From contig NC_087066.1 of NCBI RefSeq assembly GCF_963678635.1, positions 21,733,996-21,797,995 of the forward strand: a DNA stretch of 64,000 nt. The letters run 5' to 3'. The translations under genes were made by a program, and so were the position numbers. Under the pieces are notes generated by a model, which was not told the origin of the DNA, did not search any database, and saw only the letters and a list, made by a program, of their open reading frames with translations. The stretch comes from Symsagittifera roscoffensis. Lineage: Eukaryota; Xenacoelomorpha; Acoela; Convolutidae. This document shows positions 11,233 through 21,776 of the stretch, one piece after another; position 1 is the stretch's first letter, and the number at the start of each line of letters is the position of its first letter.

Positions 11233-14200
11233 GTAAGTTATTCATGGACATTTAGTAGAGATATCATAGTTAGTTTTCCGTTAAAGCTAAAACAACAGAT
11301 AAGAAAATAAAGCTAAAACTAAGAGTGCAAAAAATTGTGACAAAGAAGTGCATGAATTTTGTAAGCTAAAGCAAATCTTGTTTTTCGCTATTTATTTACG
11401 GACCCATCTAAAATTCTGGGACCTTAGCTATCATACCTATGCCAGAATATTTTAGGATGTTGGTTGAAAAGCTAGCCGTCAGTTTTTTTGACCGCTTAAA
11501 TCATTTACGACTAAATTTCTTGTCTTGTCTGTCTACTGAATAAAATGAGGTATAGGTTAATATTCCATGGGCTAAAAATGCTAATGATCTAAAAAAGCTA
11601 ACAACCCCCCTCCCCCCCCCCCCCTCAATGATTCGACCCAAAGGATTCGACCAACGCGATTTTTTGGTCAATATTTTCCAAAAAAGCCGAAAACGCGATT
11701 TTTTGGGCTGTTTTTTCAAAAGTTCGCTGGCGGCGCAGAAAGTTTGTTCAAAATAGGGTCTTTATAATGATTTGGGAGAGCTCAGAGAATCAATTTGGTC
11801 GACTTAAAAAAAGTCGACACAATTTTCCGCCCTTGCGTGAAAATCTTAGATCCGCCCTTGCGTGAAAATCTTAGATCCGCCCTTGCGTGAAAATCTTAGA
11901 TCCGCCCTTGCGTGAAAATCTTAGATCCGCCCTTGCGTGAAAATCCTAGATCCGCCCTTGCGTTGTTATCTGAAAGTTTCACTCTTGAACTATTTCACCC
12001 CTAAATATATAATGAACTGAAAGGATTAAAGGACTCAATTGTAAGCTGTTATCTTTGATGCAACTGTCAAGAAGTCAACATTGGAAATTGGAAAAGAAAA
12101 CAAGTTGATCTGAGTTTATAACGGATTATCCTAGGTCGAATTCGTCGACGTAGTTATATCAATAAGATATATTCCTGTTATCAATGTAAAGTGGGCCCAA
12201 GTAGTTAAAAACTCCCGTTTCAGGTCAATATAAGTCTGAAATAAAGGCGGGTGCTGATTGCTCCCAAGAGTTGGACCCTTCTTCGTCCAAACCGGATTTG
12301 ATTGTTTGATACCATTTAAAGACTTGAACTTGTAGAAATAGATATGTCTGTGCGAAGCTCCAATAGACTAGATGAAGGTCGGCTTCCATTTTAAGGCTGT
12401 TTTTATGCTCTTTATTTAAATATTTTTGTTTTTCAAGGAAGTAGAAACTAACTCTCAGGTGCTTATTTTCTAGGACCCCCTGATGCATGATTTTGCCTAA
12501 AATTGAGGGTCCCTCGATAATAAAAGGAACCCTGCTTGATATAAAGTTTCAAAAATATTGTCAACGCCGTAGATCGAACCAGATGCCAGTCACGTCCCAA
12601 AAGGTAGACACTGAAAAATCCTTCAGCAAGTTTCAAGAAAATTTTAAAGAGCATTAAAAACGAAATTTTCACAAACAATTTAAAATTGAGTGGGTGTTAG
12701 CTAAAATGTTAGAATTCTTCAGGTAGAAACGTTAAATGCCATATTGCTGGCTGCATAATAACAATGTTTGAATAGTGTGTATTCAGTGTTTGTATTGTTG
12801 TGTTTCAGGCGTGACAGCAGTGGCCCACTACTCCCAGTCTTACTGGCTCGGATTCCTCTATGGCAGTCGCTTCTGTTCTCTCTGTAAGTTTCTTTCAAAA
12901 TTCAACTCGTTCTGAAGTCCATAAATTTATTTCAGTCAAATGCTGGGAAAAATCGGTATCTTTTTCAAAATTAAAACAAGACATACACAAGGTACCAGGG
13001 GCGGATTTAGGGGGGGGGGGACGGATACCCCCCTCCTCCCTCAGGTATTCCACCCACTCACCAACCAAAGGGTCCCCCCTTCGGTATTATTTTATGCCAT
13101 CCATTTTAGGCCGACCAACCGTTAACTTTTTCTAGTGGCGCGACTATATACCAATTTTGAAGGGGAGCGCGCGCCGAAAAAAAAGCAATTTTTTGGTTAA
13201 AATTTTCTAAAAAGTGACCAAAAACGCCTTTTTTTGGCCTGTTTTTTTCCGAAAATTTGGCTGTGGCGCAAAATTTTTGGTCAAAGTTGGGTCATTACGT
13301 TGTTTTGAGACTGCTTGGAAAATTCAATTTGGTCAACCTAAAAAGTGTCTTCGAAATGTTTTGAAAATCCGCCACCCCCTCAAGGAAATCCTAGATCCGC
13401 CCTACAAGGTACTTAACAACGAAAGCAAGTCCGCTTTTTAAAATTTTTCAGTTGAATTTCTGTGTTTTTTTTGTTATGTTTTTTTTTCTGTTCCGCTATT
13501 ATGGATAGCCAGAAAGATAAATTGCATTCTATCAACTGAAGTTGCCATTCATCTCTCTTTTTAAGAACATGTTAATTAAATTTATTGTCAGAAAATTGTT
13601 GAATTTTACGCTCAAGTTTAAATGGTGACTGTTTGACTATTGTTTTATTAAAATCATTTGCTAAATGAAAGTCAATTCACGCTTTTTAAGAACAAAGATG
13701 AAACAGGAGCGTAAAACTGCAATGGCTTTTTGGTCGAAAGTGAACTTTGCTTTATAATTCTTAGTGGCGTAAAAAATAGCTATGAATTCAGTTTTCTCTA
13801 AATAGGTTGGTTTGATATACAAAGTATTAGATTAAAAGACTTCTGAATTTAAAGAGCCGTAAGTTGGTTGCTCGAAATTTGACCGTGTTGACGCTTTTAA
13901 TAGAGTCTCTGGACTCTTTTTAAGAGTACATGATGATTTTTTTCAGGATAAATCTTAAAATTTTTTCAGACTCAAATTTATTTTTTCGCAGTATGACTTT
14001 TGATTACTTTTTAAGATCAATTTTTTTCTTTTGTGAAAGGGAGGCAACATTTACTATCAAACTGAGAAATTGTTAGGATCACAGAAAATATGATCGCTTT
14101 CTAGTTTTGAAAATGGATTTTAGTTATCAGATTTCCCAGCGAAATGAAAAAGTTACCCATTGGTTCAGTTTTTCAAATTGGGCCAATTGTATAAAAAAAG

Positions 14201-17200
14201 TGTCTGTCCTAAATTTTTTCTAGAAATTCAAAGAGTCTGCTTTAAGGCTATCTACTTTTTTTAAAGCTATTAGGGGTTTTTGTAATTGTTCCGAAGGAAA
14301 ATTGTTCTGAATAAAAGGAGGGAAGTGTTTGTGTTATCTGTTTTTTCAGACAAATTTCAATTTTTTAAACCGTTTTAGCACAGTGTTTTGTATCATCTGA
14401 AAGATTTGAACACCCTGAGTTGAAAATTGAAAAGACGGTTGTATTGGGATATATTTTTAATAAAACTATAGATGTTTGAAAACTTTGGCTCATTTGGGAT
14501 TATTTGGCAATCGCGGTCTATTTCATTCTCTGAAAACGATGGCTGGCAAAAAACCGTCTCATAAATGATTTTAAGCTTAGAAGAACTGAGCTATTTAAAT
14601 TTATCAATATGTTTTTAAGCTTGGACGTTTTGCTTTTTTACTTTAAACTGATAGCAATGAACACTTTCTGCATGCTAGTGAGTTGATTGAAGAATTCGGA
14701 AGAACTTTAGCTTTGAGATGGCAACTGTTTCCCAAGATTATGGAGCGGTTTACACACAATTGTGGTTTCTGCTATAGTATGTTGCAGAAAATTGGAACAG
14801 ATATAATTAATTGAAAAGAGCAATGTGCCAAATTTGAGACATTTTTGCAGACAAGCTTAAATTTTAGCTGGCATGAGGCATACTTTGTGTGAAAAATTAG
14901 TTTTTCCCTTTGTCAAAAATTAAGAGTCGATTAACTTTTTTTTTTTTTTTTCGTTTTGTTTTTCAGGAAAAGTCGTAAAAGTTGTTCGCGCTGAAAGTTG
15001 TTTTTTAGCGGTTTGGCTTTTGGTTTTTCAAGTTCTGTTTATTTCCTTTGTTAAAAGGAAGTCAAACTCCACTAACGAACAGCGAAAGTGTAAAGCTCTC
15101 GAATAAATTTGATCGACTTATTTCAAAAATGGAATTTAACTATCAGGTTTCTTAGCGAATTTTAACAAATGAGTGTCAGTCAGAAATTGTTCTAGAAATT
15201 CAAGAGCTTTAAGACCATCTGTTTTTTTTTTGAAGTTCGAATTTTTTTTTACCGATACAGTTTTCTCAAGTTAAGTTTGTTTTATTAAAAAAAGACATAA
15301 ATTTAATCATAAATTGTTCCAGAAATTCTAAGAGCTTAAACAGCATCTTATTTTCTCTTGGAATATTGAAGGTCAAGTTTTTGAAAAAAAAACAAGCCAG
15401 TGCTTTTTTTTATTTACTTACGTTGATTGACTCTTTTCCAACTGTTTGTTGGCTATGTTTTGTCTGGTTCAGTTTTTTTAGTCTCTATATTCTGTATTAG
15501 CTAAATATAGCGAGTTGCAAAGTTTCGGACTGACAAAATTATTTCAAAAGAGGAAACGATCTATTTTCAGATACAAAGTCAGATGATGTCTCAAGGTCCC
15601 CCAACGAGTCGGGGAGTTTTTGTTCTCAATAGACAGATTGTATTTTATTTATAGTTATGCGAAATTGTTGGCAATATTGGTGACTTTGAGCATTTTAATC
15701 GGCCAACAGTAGGAGTTTAGGTAAGTTGTTTTTTTTTCACGCGGTTTTTACGTGCGGAAGTTTGTGAATAACAAAAATCCGGCTTCAAAATGAGCAGTTT
15801 TAGGTAAGCTAATTTCATTCAGATTCGGTGACCGAAAAGATAATGCCAACAATTTGGCATTAACTATATTTAATGTCTGTTCGCTGCTAATTAATTAAGA
15901 GACAAAATTAATTAAAAAGAGCATATGAAACATTTTGACAGATTATTGCATGCAATTAGACAACCCTCGTGACACAAATTTGGACTGAAAAGTTCGGTTT
16001 TGCATGCAAAATTTTTTCAAAATATATGCTTTTTTAATTTATATTTGTGCAAAACGCTCTTAACTTGAAATTTAAACGCGTTCTTCTCAAATTGGGCTGA
16101 GTTTAGGTGAAATCTCACCAGGGCAAAATTTGCTTAAAATGTTAGCAGAATTCATATGGTGTTATTTGTTTTTCGAAATTCAGGCCCAAATTTTTACCCC
16201 AAAAGTGGGTCATTTTGGCTTTTCATAGTTAATCAAAAATTACGCTAAAAATACCCAGTCGATCACAGACATAATTATATCAAAGTGCGCCGAGCCCCTC
16301 ACGTAATTTAACAAATTTTAAGAAAGGTAGATTCTTCAAAAAATATTCGCAAATCGTTAAAAAAACGTTTTAAAATAAAAAGTTGGTGTTTTATATAGTA
16401 AAAACGACCTTTTTCTGTCTATCAAACAAAAATAAATTATTTTATACAATGTTTTGGAGAATATACCCTTCTTAATGATTGTTGGGCTACGTGAGGGGCT
16501 CACGTTGATTTAATTATGTTGGTGATCGACTGGGTAGTTTTGTGGTAATTTTTCATTAACTAAGAAAAGCCAAAATGACCCATTTTTAGGGTAAAACTTT
16601 GGGCTCAAATTTCGCGAAACAAATTTTATCATATTAATTCTGCTAAAGTTTCAAGCAAGTTTTATCTTCATGAGTTTTACTTAAACTTAACCCAATTTGA
16701 GAAAAGCGCGTTTTAAATATAGAGAGTTGCAAAAAGTTCGGATAGACAGAATTAATTAAAAAGAGCAATCTGCCAATTGAGCAATTTTTGCATGCATATT
16801 TGAGTTTTCAGGTGACATCTCATGCTTTCTGTCTGAAAAATAAGCTGTTGCATGTAAAAATTGTCTGAAAAAGGTCATTTGCTCTTTTTATTTATTTTTG
16901 TCTGTCCGAACTTTTTGCTACTAAGTATATTAAGTTGAACGCGTTTTGTCGGGTCAATTTAAATCAGCACTGTAGTTATAATTTTATATAGTTAATGCCA
17001 AAGTGTTGGCAATATCGGTGACCTTGAGCAAATTAATTGGTCCAAAAACAGTTGTTAATTAGATTTTTTGACATGATTTAACCTGCTCAGTTGAGTGAAA
17101 ACTTACTTTCAGCCGTCATTTAAATTCGTTCAGATTCGTTGACCGAAAAAAAATGTTGCCATCAATTTGGCATTAATTATAAAATACTTCATTTGTATAG

Positions 17201-20200
17201 AGAGCTGCAGAAAGTTTGGACAGATAGAATTATTTAAAAAGAGGAACTGTCTAGTCATCAACGGAATATAAAACTGATATAACTGACATAACGTCGAAAA
17301 TTCATAAAGCAGAGTTTGCTCGAAACTTATATCCATGTCGGGCAATTGCATCCGAAGCGTCGAATACTTAACCTTGAAAAAAAATTATTGCTTAGTGTGG
17401 CTAATGTTTTTCTGCGATTAGTTTCAGATTTTGAATGATTTGATCATCTTCACTTCCGTTTGTTTTTCTGGGGCAGCCTTATCTAATTTTTTTTTGTGGA
17501 AATTAACTCTAGATTTCGTTTTTTCAACAACTTTTGCTTACTAATTTGTAGTAAAATCTAGATGTTCATGTTCATCGCAGCATTTAAAAATTAGGCTCGC
17601 ATAATCATCGAATAATCGACGATCTAGCATTTTGAATTTGGTCTGACAAAAAAATCAAGGTTGTTCGGCTTCAGATTTTGCATGCAAAAAAAACGTTGAA
17701 AAGCACTGATTGCTCATTTTAATTAATTCTGTCTGTCCGAAATTTTTGCTACTAATTATAGGATCTTCATAATTCATTGATAGTTTTCGCCTGTTTATAA
17801 TTAGTAGCAAAAAGTTCGGACAGACGGAATTAATTAAAATGAGCAATCAGTGCTTTTCGACACTTTTTTGCATGCAAAACCTGAAGCCGAACAACCTTGA
17901 ATTTTTCGTCTGACCAAATTCAAAATGCGAGATTGTCGATTATCCGATGATTATGCTAGCCTAATTTTTAAATACTGCGATGAACATCCAGATTTTACTG
18001 TGAATTATTTCGACACTTCGGATGCAATTGCCCACCGTAGTTATAGGTTTTGAGCGAAACTCGGATCTACTTAACAATCTCCCTCCCCCTATTGTATCTA
18101 CTAAAGAATCTCCAGCCCTGTAAATAAACACAGTAAATTCGCACTAGAGCATTGCATGTAAATTCGAATTTTGCTGCAAATTCGAAAGTTGATTGGTCGA
18201 AAGTTCGCTGCAAGTAATCGTATTAACGATCTCCTCCCCTTTCTTGAAAGGGGGATTGTAAAGTAGATCCCGTAACTCTGCTTTATGAGCTTTCGACGTT
18301 GTGTTTATTTCAGTTTTAATTTCTGTTGATGTCTAGACAGTTGCTGTTTTTAATTAATTCTGCCTGTCCGAACTTTTTGCAATTCTCTATATCGTGTATT
18401 TCGGAGACGTGTAGCTGTTTTGTTTTATCTCTCTATGAACCTGTTTTTTCGTTTTCACGAACAGTCCCAATCCTCAAATATGCAATCATATGATTATTTA
18501 TAGACAAATATCAATGTTGTTTTAGCTAATGTCGGCCTGTTCATCTTCGCCTCGATTCTTCCGACCGCTCTGACGCTTGTCCTCTCAATATTTTTCCTCT
18601 TAGTGGCCATCTACAGATTCCAACCTGCGAAACAAGCAGACGCCCAGTTACGTAATACTACCTTCTCCCTCGAGATCGAAAAGACGCGCAAGTGGCTGAT
18701 TACGTCATTGATGTTCATATTCGTGGCAGGAATCTGCTGGTGCATCCATCTGTTCTACAGTGTGTTGAGAGTGACGTTGGCCTTCTATTTCTCAGTGTTT
18801 CTGGACCAACTGAGGACCACGCTGGTCAGTCTGCTCTTCATGTACAATGTGAGGTAAGTTTGGTGACGTCATAATTGGTACGTCAGGCTCGGAATTTTCC
18901 GCGTGACTTCATCACAAAAAAGAACAGAAATACTTAACTGTTGCTGTCAACAGAAAGGCTCTTTTTCTGGAGTATAGTCTTTCACAGTCTTAAGGCACTG
19001 AATATTGTTCCGACTATTGAAAATCTATGTATCGGCTCTTCAGTTTTCTTACCATTGCAATTTTGTTTAGCTTAACGAGTGTCTGCTCAAGTATTATCGG
19101 CTTAGTCATCGCTTCATAGTTTTGTTCCGATCCTAATTTAACATTAAAATTGGCTAATTTGGCATGTTGTTTTCAAAAAATTTTGAAACAAATCGGGACA
19201 TATTTTCCCGAACTTAGGTAGATAGTTTTTTTAAACTTTTTTTATACTGATTTGGCAGCTTTCTTGTTTTCCGTCGGCTAGCTTGCCCCTTGTTATTGAT
19301 ATGTTGTATCACACGTAATGAGCAGCACTTCGCCTGTGTTGCAAATTAAAGTTCCAGGCGATAGATGTGTCAATCTTGAAATATACTGGAAAGCTTAAGC
19401 TTGCGTTGAATGGGCGAAGTGAACTTTCACTCACTCCGTTCGTGATTTTTCTGATAGCCAATTCATCTTCACTAATGTTGATTTTGTTCTCCATTACGGA
19501 GATCAGGTTGCATGGGAATAAAAATGCGGATGTGGTTTCAAATTAACTCTATCAAATTGACATGTCTATCACCTAAACGAAATTTCCGTTCAAAGTTTTC
19601 ACAAGTAATTGAATCTAAAATGAGAAAAACTGATTAATGTGCATTTTGTTTATCATAAGAAGAAATAAAATTTATACACAAGAACTAGAAAATTTAATCT
19701 TCATTTTTTTCCTGTCGTTTCATTTTAATTTTAAGAGCGATGTTTGAGTTAATTTGAAACCACATCCGCGTTTTTATTCCCATGCAACCTGATCTCCGTA
19801 ATTGAGAACAAAATCAACATTAGTGAAGATGAATTGGCTATCAGAAAAATCACGAACGGAGTGAGTGAAAGTTCACTTCGTTCATTCAACGCAAGCTTAA
19901 GTTTTCCAGTTTATTTCAAGGTTGACACATCTATCGCCTGAAATTTTCGCCTGGAATTTGCAATAACTATCGCCTGGAATTTGCAATAACTTTCAATAAT
20001 TTTCATATATGGAAACTGTATGGTAAGCATGTTTTTCAAAAAAAAAATTAAAGCCAGTTTTTTCCGTTACCAGTCTGTTCAACTGTTCTCAAAAAGCCGC
20101 AGGTATTGTTTAATTTTTAATTTCTATTGTTCTTAGAAAATGCATGAAAATTGTATGACAAGCATTTTCTCCAAACACTTGATGTATGGAATTGTATGAT

Positions 20201-21724
20201 AAAGATTTTTGTTGTATGGAATTGTATGATAAGCATTTTCGGTGTATGGAGTTCAACCCGGGCACTGTCCCAGAATGCTAGAAAGTTGAAAAATTCTCTT
20301 GCTGAGTTCACCACCACTTTTCAAATTGTTTGCTAGTGTTTTTGCCCAATATCCAAGATTTTTCGGTCAGAATTATAGAAAAAAAACCAATATTTGAAGT
20401 TTGTGATATTCTGGCGCTTTGCATTTGTTGTATCTAGGGTATCTTAAGTGAAAAACTCTGTCCTGACTAAATATACTTCAACTTCATACTAACTGAACCT
20501 TTGCTCAGCCTAGTCTTATTAGCAAGACAATCCTCTTCTGTTATCGCTTGGAAGAAAACGTCAACTTTGACCTCAATGAGATAATATTTATCTATATTTG
20601 ATTTTCGACTGAAAACGATTGCGTTCTAAAAGCCCGAAGTCCTTGTACTTAAATTCGACCCCTTTTTATCAATCTAAGTCTAATTGTTCACGTAGGGAGG
20701 ATTTTGATCCCTGGGGGCGATGTTTGATTATTAAACTGTCAATTATGATAAAAGGTTGTCAATGTGACCCAGATTTGGTCGTTTCAGGTGTTTTTTTCTC
20801 ATACATATTTGATGCCCAACCTTTGAGAACACTGCGTCTTCAAATTTTTTTAAAAAGAAACTTTGATACAATTTTTAGGGAAAGTTTTTTTTTAGAATTA
20901 TTGTTATTATGTCAGTTTTTTTAAACTGAAAATGAACGGTGGTTGAGAATGTTAGCTCTGAAATCTTAATTCTAAGTTCAGTTACACGTTTTAAAAGTAA
21001 GAAAGTTGAGAAATGAAATACTTTTTGAAATGTTCCTATGGTTTCAACTGTTATGATACAATGTTTCAGAGCGGAGCGTAGTCTGGACCGAAAAATATTC
21101 TGGGAAAAAGTGCGGATCAACACTTCCAGTCGCATGTCTTCAATGCATTCGTTCCACAGCACACCCATCCGCAAAATTCCACAGAGCCAAGACTTCTCTG
21201 GCCAGACAGCCAAACTTCAAAGCCAGTTCTACAATTCCAACTGCAAGTCCATGTATGAGTTCGGTGCATACCACACGGCGCCCAGATCCAACCAGTACCA
21301 AATATCGCCGTCCTCGAAACCTCCCGGAGGTCAAGATCAAATGAACACTTTAAACCCACAAAACAGAAGTTCAGCGACAAGACACCTAAACACGGCTTAC
21401 AACGGAGGAGCAAACAATTATAACTCAAATACAGCGACTAGTAATCACCAGCAAAATCAAAATTTTAATTACTCTGAGACAGCGACTTTAGTTAAACCCT
21501 CAAATACTTCCAGAAACTTGAATCGAACGGATCCAAACCGTATTGGATCCAAGCATCGTAGCGAAACCTCGCCCATGTTACTTGACATCGCTAAATTCAG
21601 TACAACCAGAGCTAACAAGAATAACAGAGATGCTAATAGTAGTGCAATAGCCACAATTTCATCTGCCAATACGAACGAAATACGGAAAATAAATTATGTT
21701 GAACTACCTCCTTTGTGCAGTTGA
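10833..21724 (+). CDS. Seven-transmembrane receptor, class B (adhesion/secretin)-like, 4 exons
   Basis: Joining exons 10833-11232, 12809-12883, 18526-18853 and 21070-21724 gives one 485-aa frame; all three phases match and every intron is GT-AG. Seven hydrophobic segments lie at about residues 14-38, 46-68, 76-101, 118-140, 160-187, 213-238 and 241-264. Class B-like marks are a Cys at the top of TM3 (76), a Cys in loop 2 (156, in YGSRFC), a Pro in TM5, and a GICWCIHLFY stretch in TM6 that recalls the GxxW motif of adhesion receptors. The 217-residue tail is Ser/Asn/Gln/Thr-rich and presumably cytoplasmic. The expected role is a plasma-membrane receptor coupling to G proteins; the ligand is unknown. 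The extracellular N-terminus is only about 13 residues from the chosen ATG, unusual for this class. The frame is open upstream to 10782 and CCCTTGACCAG ends at 10820, so an upstream exon remains possible. Subfamily is uncertain. Confidence 0.72.
11590..11965 (+). mobile_element. MITE relic related to the 12996-13404 element
   Basis: Shares internal sequence with the element at 12996-13404: a C-rich tract near 11606-11624, a GCGATTTTTTGGTCAATATTTTC-like block, TTTTTTGGGCTGTTTTTTC, a GGCGCAGAAAGTTTGTTC-like block and CAATTTGGTCGACTTAAAA. Its right end has expanded into a 25-bp tandem repeat. No clean left terminus is visible. It lies in receptor intron 1. Confidence 0.6.
11826..11963 (+). repeat. 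25-bp tandem repeat, about 5.5 copies
   Basis: Near-identical units of TCCGCCCTTGCGTGAAAATC followed by TTAGA; the fifth carries one change (CCTAGA). The junction AATCYTAGATCCGCCC matches the terminal repeat of the neighbouring MITE family (AATCCTAGATCCGCCC at 13387-13402 and 51098-51113). This is therefore a tandem expansion of a transposon end. Confidence 0.9.
12225..12678 (-). other. Overlapping unrecognised open frames in receptor intron 1
   Basis: Two minus-strand open frames (12225-12488 and 12463-12678) overlap by 26 bases in different frames. Neither has a motif I recognise. They might be one decayed, frameshifted transposon gene or chance. Confidence 0.15.
12809..12883 (+). CDS. Receptor exon 2 (end of TM4, extracellular loop 2)
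   Basis: A 75-base exon between TTGTGTTTCAG and GTAAGTTTC, too short to notice alone but held by phase: one base enters from exon 1 and one leaves to exon 3. It encodes TAVAHYSQSYWLGFLYGSRF followed by the loop-2 Cys, which can pair with the TM3 Cys. Confidence 0.72.
12996..13404 (+). mobile_element. hAT-like MITE with 8-bp target site duplication
   Basis: A 409-bp non-coding element starting CAGGGGCGGATTTAGG and ending AAATCCTAGATCCGCCCTA, an imperfect terminal inverted repeat. It is flanked on both sides by the direct repeat CAAGGTAC (12988-12995 and 13405-13412). The 8-bp duplication fits hAT-superfamily insertion. It contains a G tract (13010-13020) and no transposase. It lies about 110 bp inside receptor intron 2. 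Confidence 0.85.
13930..14270 (+). repeat. Dispersed repeat family R1, copy
   Basis: Shows the R1 order: a TTTTTTCAGACTCAAATTTA head, a TTTGTGAAAGGGAGGCAACATT block, ATGATCGCTTTCTAGTTTTG, CAGATTTCCCAGCGAAATGA, and a CTAGAAATTCAAAGAG block. It lies in receptor intron 2. Confidence 0.6.
14271..14949. other. Receptor intron 2 DNA, no feature recognised
   Basis: AT-rich with T runs. A short AATTAATTGAAAAGAGCAAT near 14805 matches part of the MITE end found at 16718, suggesting a decayed copy. Confidence 0.3.
14950..15470 (+). repeat. Dispersed repeat family R1, long copy
   Basis: One of the fullest R1 copies: a CAGGAAAAGTCGTAAAAGTT head, CCTTTGTTAAAAGGAAGTCA, the CAGATTTCC-equivalent block, CCAGAAATTC, and the tail TTGACTCTTTTCCAACTG with TTGGCTATG. 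It lies in receptor intron 2. Confidence 0.65.
15651..15867. mobile_element. Small palindromic MITE, family M2, copy 1
   Basis: A 217-bp element whose ends are imperfect inverted repeats: ATAGTTATGCGAAATTGTTG at the left, and the reverse complement of ATAGTTAATGCCAAATTGTT at the right. A second copy with the same ends and internal words (GGTGACYTTGAGC, TTCAGATTCGKTGACCGAAAA) lies at 16988-17180. Confidence 0.75.
15902..16048. mobile_element. Short MITE, family M1, copy 1
   Basis: 147 bp with inverted ends: ACAAAATTAATTAAAAAGAG at the left against the reverse complement of ATATGCTTTTTTAATTTATA and TTTGT at the right. The interior has paired TGCATGC words. It appears to be a truncated relative of the element at 16718-16929. 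Confidence 0.6.
16075..16714. mobile_element. Foldback element, arms about 235 bp
   Basis: The left arm (about 16075-16315) and right arm (about 16485-16714) are diverged reverse complements. Examples are AAACGCGTT...CTCAAATTGGGC against CCCAATTTGAGAAAAGCGCG, AGTGGGTCATTTTGGCTTTT against AAAAGCCAAAATGACCCATT, CCCAGTCGATCAC against GTGATCGACTGGG, and GAGCCCCTCACGT against ACGTGAGGGGCTC. The middle of about 170 bp is unpaired and non-coding. Confidence 0.8.
16718..16929. mobile_element. MITE, family M1, full copy
   Basis: A 212-bp element beginning TATAGAGAGTTGCAAAAAGT and ending with the reverse complement of TATACTTAGTAGCAAAAAGT. Terminal inverted repeats are about 50 bp and include TTCGGAYAGACA. 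A TA-rich terminus suggests TA target preference, as in Tc1/mariner-type MITEs; that is an inference from the ends. Confidence 0.75.
16988..17180. mobile_element. Small palindromic MITE, family M2, copy 2
   Basis: 193 bp, starts ATAGTTAATGCCAAAGTGTT and ends TTTGGCATTAATTAT; the ends pair. It lies directly between an M1 MITE and the large foldback element. Confidence 0.75.
17196..18391. mobile_element. Large nested foldback element bounded by M1-type ends
   Basis: The outer ends are M1-type inverted repeats: TATAGAGAGCTGCAGAAAGT at the left and ...AACTTTTTGCAATTCTCTATA at the right. The arms pair in successive blocks: CTGTCTAGTCATCAACGGAA with TTTCTGTTGATGTCTAGACAG, CATAAAGCAGAGTTT with AACTCTGCTTTATG (18273-18286), and GGGCAATTGCATCCGAAG with CTTCGGATGCAATTGCCC. 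The core is a near-perfect hairpin with arms 17549-17760 and 17796-18000. An unpaired insertion of about 200 bp lies at 18065-18270. There is no coding sequence. Confidence 0.8.
17549..18000. repeat. Core hairpin of the foldback element, arms about 205 bp, loop 35 bp
   Basis: Arms 17549-17760 and 17796-18000 are close reverse complements, with M1-type end sequence (CTGTCTGTCCGAAATTTTTG and AAAAAGTTCGGACAGACGG) meeting at the 35-base loop. It could be read as two M1-ended copies inserted head to head. Confidence 0.85.
18526..18853 (+). CDS. Receptor exon 3 (TM5 to TM7)
   Basis: Acceptor TGTTGTTTTAG, donor GTAAGTTTG at 18854. Encodes TM5 with its Pro, a basic third intracellular loop ending in EKTRKW, TM6, and TM7 ending in LLFMYNVR. 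The exon leaves two bases (AG) that complete an Arg codon in exon 4. Confidence 0.78.
19341..19961. mobile_element. Foldback element, arms about 210 bp, spacer about 196 bp
   Basis: The left arm 19341-19549 and right arm 19746-19961 are highly similar reverse complements (for example GCGGATGTGGTTTCAAATTA against TAATTTGAAACCACATCCGC, and TTCACTCACTCCGTTCGTGA against TCACGAACGGAGTGAGTGAA). The open frame on the minus strand of the left arm also appears in the right arm, so it is repeat sequence and not a gene. It lies in receptor intron 3. Confidence 0.9.
19926..19995 (+). repeat. Short tandem repeat at the outer edge of the foldback element
   Basis: Two to three copies of TCGCCTGGAATTTGCAATAA abut the outer end of the right arm. 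This looks like local slippage at the element terminus. Confidence 0.7.
20146..20252 (+). repeat. 30-bp tandem repeat, about 3 copies
   Basis: The unit is GGAATTGTATGATAARCATT followed by TTCGGTGTAT. Two clean copies (20188-20247) have degenerate edges. It lies in receptor intron 3. Confidence 0.8.
21070..21724 (+). CDS. Receptor exon 4 (cytoplasmic tail)
   Basis: Acceptor ATGTTTCAG; the frame continues to TGA at 21722-21724. After a basic amphipathic stretch (ERSLDRKIFWEKVR), resembling helix 8 of class B receptors, the tail is low-complexity and rich in Ser, Asn, Gln and Thr, with many possible phosphorylation sites. No PDZ-binding terminus is evident. Confidence 0.75.
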
Positions 21725-21776
21725 ATTGTTTAATTCAAAATGTTTTCTTTTTCAAACCAATTTGTATATTGAAAGT

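Noticed and set aside
19309-19494. 61-codon minus-strand open frame
   Set aside because: It lies in one arm of the foldback and recurs, inverted, in the other arm.
20619-20924. 101-codon plus-strand open frame upstream of receptor exon 4
   Set aside because: It is in the intron, has no splice acceptor that would join it to exon 3 in phase, and shows no membrane or domain features fitting the receptor.
21117-21669. Minus-strand open frames over receptor exon 4
   Set aside because: Shadows of the coding exon, which has matching splice phase and ends in a stop.
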